Source: Gammaproteobacteria bacterium (lineage in GTDB: Bacteria > Pseudomonadota > Gammaproteobacteria > Francisellales > CACEW01). Taken from it: a stretch of 6,860 bases of DNA. Positions 5,659 through 6,860 of this stretch are shown here, one piece after another. How positions within the stretch are numbered: the first letter of the stretch is position 1; every line of letters starts with the position of its first letter. Below the pieces are notes generated by a model, which was not told the origin of the DNA, did not search any database, and saw only the letters and a program-made list of their open reading frames with translations. The position numbers were made by a program, and so were the translations under genes. Location of the stretch: positions 1-6,860 of the forward strand of contig JANQIS010000134.1 in the NCBI GenBank assembly GCA_028282045.1, given 5' to 3'.

Positions 5659-6821
5659 TGGCCACAGCACTCTCTCCTGACATCTTAACTGTCATCCAAC
5701 AGCATGGCTTAACTGAGCTGACCAAACACTTTAATCATGTTGGTAACATCGCGATAGGGTTGTTTACGGTGATTGCGGTGATTGAAATGGCGCTTTTTGG
5801 GTTGGTCTGGTCCTATCGCCAGGACAGTACTTTTGGGGCGTTGGTTTTTAAAGTGATGAAGCTCAGTTTAATTTTCTTTATTATTTCCAGTTATCCGTTT
5901 TTATTACAACACTTAATTGACGGCTTTACTCAGGTTGCCGGCAGTAAAACAACCGATTGGAACCAATTCATTTTTAATCCTGCTAAGATTTGGCAGTTTG
6001 GCTTCGATGCAAGCATTCGTTTGCTGAAATTATCGGTTTATTACGGCACTGCCAATGTCGGCATGAGTATGATTTATTTGTTCATCGGCTTTACTATTTT
6101 GCTGGCATTTGCCTTGATCGGAGCGCAAATCGTGTTGGTGGTGCTGGGTTTTTATATTGTCTCGTTATTGGCATTGTTATTATTGCCGATCGGAACTTTG
6201 AGCATCTGCAGGGGCTTATTAGCCAAAGCACTGCAATCGGTCATTCAGATGGGGGCGCGTATTTTCGGATTGATTTTTGTAGTGACGATTGCCGTACAGA
6301 TATGGCAACAGTTTGATATTGCCAATTGGTCACAAAACACAACTTTAATGGCGCCGCTAGGCTTGCTCACCAGTGCTGTGGTGGTGGGTTATTTGATTAT
6401 TCGTATCCCCACATGGTGTGCTAATGCCGTTGGCCCTATTAGTGGTAGTTTGTTTGATGATTTTAAAGATAGTGGCGCCACTACGGTAGTAGCCAGTTCA
6501 TCTACTGTGCTACCGGCAGTGAATTCAGTCGCTGCCGGCACTGCATTGACACCAACGGTGCCGGCCGGAATTGGTAGTAGTGCGACAGCATCACCAACGC
6601 AAACCCTGCAATCAGCTAGCCAGATTAATCCACACAGTAGCGCCAATCAGCAACCGATTGCTGCCGCCAGTGGACAAATAGCCGGCGCTAATCGTCTGAT
6701 GGCCTCAAGTGACAAATTAGCCAAAACCCAATCGGCCAGCCGATTACAGCAAGGTATTTCTAATGATACACTGCGTAAACTTAAATCCACCTTTAAACAA
6801 GCGCTAAAAGAAAGCAAATGA
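5658..6821 (+). CDS. trbL: VirB6/TrbL-family polytopic inner-membrane protein
   Basis: VirB6/TrbL proteins are multi-pass inner-membrane components of the translocation platform and contact the substrate during transfer. The 387-residue product has a short N-terminal amphipathic segment and hydrophobic helices at about 30-51, 68-89, 138-157, 158-182, 202-217 and 230-249. The conserved-looking core includes LLLLPIGTLSICRGLLAKA (about 173-191), which corresponds to the family's central loop, and a Trp at 253 after the last helix. Residues from about 272 to the end form a long hydrophilic Ser/Ala/Thr/Gln-rich tail with a basic C-terminus (KLKSTFKQALKESK). TrbL members commonly carry such a variable tail. 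The overall length is somewhat short for TrbL, which is often 450 residues or more. The stop overlaps the next ATG (ATGA at 6818-6821). The family call rests on membrane topology, the TrbL-like N-terminal half and operon position. Confidence 0.88.
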   Translation: MATALSPDILTVIQQHGLTELTKHFNHVGNIAIGLFTVIAVIEMALFGLVWSYRQDSTFGALVFKVMKLSLIFFIISSYPFLLQHLIDGFTQVAGSKTTDWNQFIFNPAKIWQFGFDASIRLLKLSVYYGTANVGMSMIYLFIGFTILLAFALIGAQIVLVVLGFYIVSLLALLLLPIGTLSICRGLLAKALQSVIQMGARIFGLIFVVTIAVQIWQQFDIANWSQNTTLMAPLGLLTSAVVVGYLIIRIPTWCANAVGPISGSLFDDFKDSGATTVVASSSTVLPAVNSVAAGTALTPTVPAGIGSSATASPTQTLQSASQINPHSSANQQPIAAASGQIAGANRLMASSDKLAKTQSASRLQQGISNDTLRKLKSTFKQALKESK

Positions 6822-6860
6822 GAGCCTTACGCTGTGGCGTGATTGTATTGTTAGTGTTGG
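6818..6860 (+). CDS. Start of a further operon gene with a signal-like N-terminus, 3' partial
   Basis: An ATG overlaps the virB6 stop in an ATGA junction, the same arrangement as between virB10 and the lipoprotein gene. The 14 visible residues (MRALRCGVIVLLVL) have two Arg followed by a hydrophobic run, as in a signal peptide or an N-terminal membrane anchor. The upstream purine run AAAAGAAAG is a weak ribosome binding site. Too little is visible to name a family; a VirB5/TrbJ-like, TrbM-like or VirB1-like envelope protein would fit the location. Confidence 0.5.
   Translation, partial: MRALRCGVIVLLVL

Noticed and set aside
5990..6316. Plus-strand ORF of 108 codons inside virB6
   Set aside because: It is an alternative-frame shadow of the VirB6 membrane helices, with no supporting start signal.
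6513..6538. Inverted repeat CCGGCAG...CTGCCGG with a 12-base loop
   Set aside because: It lies within the repetitive Ala/Gly/Ser coding tail of virB6, is not followed by a T run and overlaps a competing pairing, so it is probably a by-product of codon composition and not a terminator.

Overview
The window is the interior of a conjugation-type (P-type, Trb/VirB) type IV secretion operon. Every gene is on the + strand, and the genes are packed end to start with either overlaps or gaps of at most 9 bases. Recognisable parts, in order, are: the C-terminal two thirds or so of the VirB4/TrbE ATPase (cut by the left edge, ends 1829); a 107-residue membrane protein (1822-2145) that looks like a VirB8 lacking its periplasmic domain; a full-length VirB8/TrbF (2132-2806); a lipoprotein VirB9/TrbG (2809-3837); VirB10/TrbI (3847-5160); a 65-residue lipoprotein (5157-5354); a 107-residue secreted protein of unknown function (5335-5658); VirB6/TrbL (5658-6821); and the first 14 codons of another gene (from 6818) cut by the right edge.

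Together these genes would build the energised inner-membrane platform (VirB4, VirB6, VirB8) and the envelope-spanning core channel (VirB9, VirB10 and probably a small lipoprotein in the VirB7 position). The VirB11 ATPase, the pilins, the VirD4 coupling protein and a relaxase are not in the window. By analogy with the RP4 order trbB-C-D-E-F-G-H-I-J-K-L, the first few would lie to the left. With no relaxase or coupling protein visible, the window cannot say whether the system moves DNA or protein, but the TrbE/F/G/I/L family resemblance favours conjugative transfer from a plasmid or integrative element.

The organism is a Gram-negative bacterium (two lipobox lipoproteins, an outer-membrane VirB10 antenna). 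Moderate GC and Trb-like proteins with Asn/Gln-rich linkers would suit a gammaproteobacterium, possibly of the Legionella/Coxiella sort, but this is a guess from general character.

The most interesting point is the truncated VirB8-like gene directly before virB8. It keeps the cytoplasmic stub, the transmembrane helix and the first periplasmic strand, and aligns without gaps to the following VirB8. It resembles the DotJ/DotI pair of the Legionella Dot/Icm system, but sits in a Trb-type operon. Other departures from the RP4 plan are the absence of a TrbH-like gene between VirB9 and VirB10, no recognisable VirB5/TrbJ, and two small envelope genes in the slot before VirB6. I see no promoter, terminator, RNA gene, mobile element, CRISPR array or intergenic region of note.
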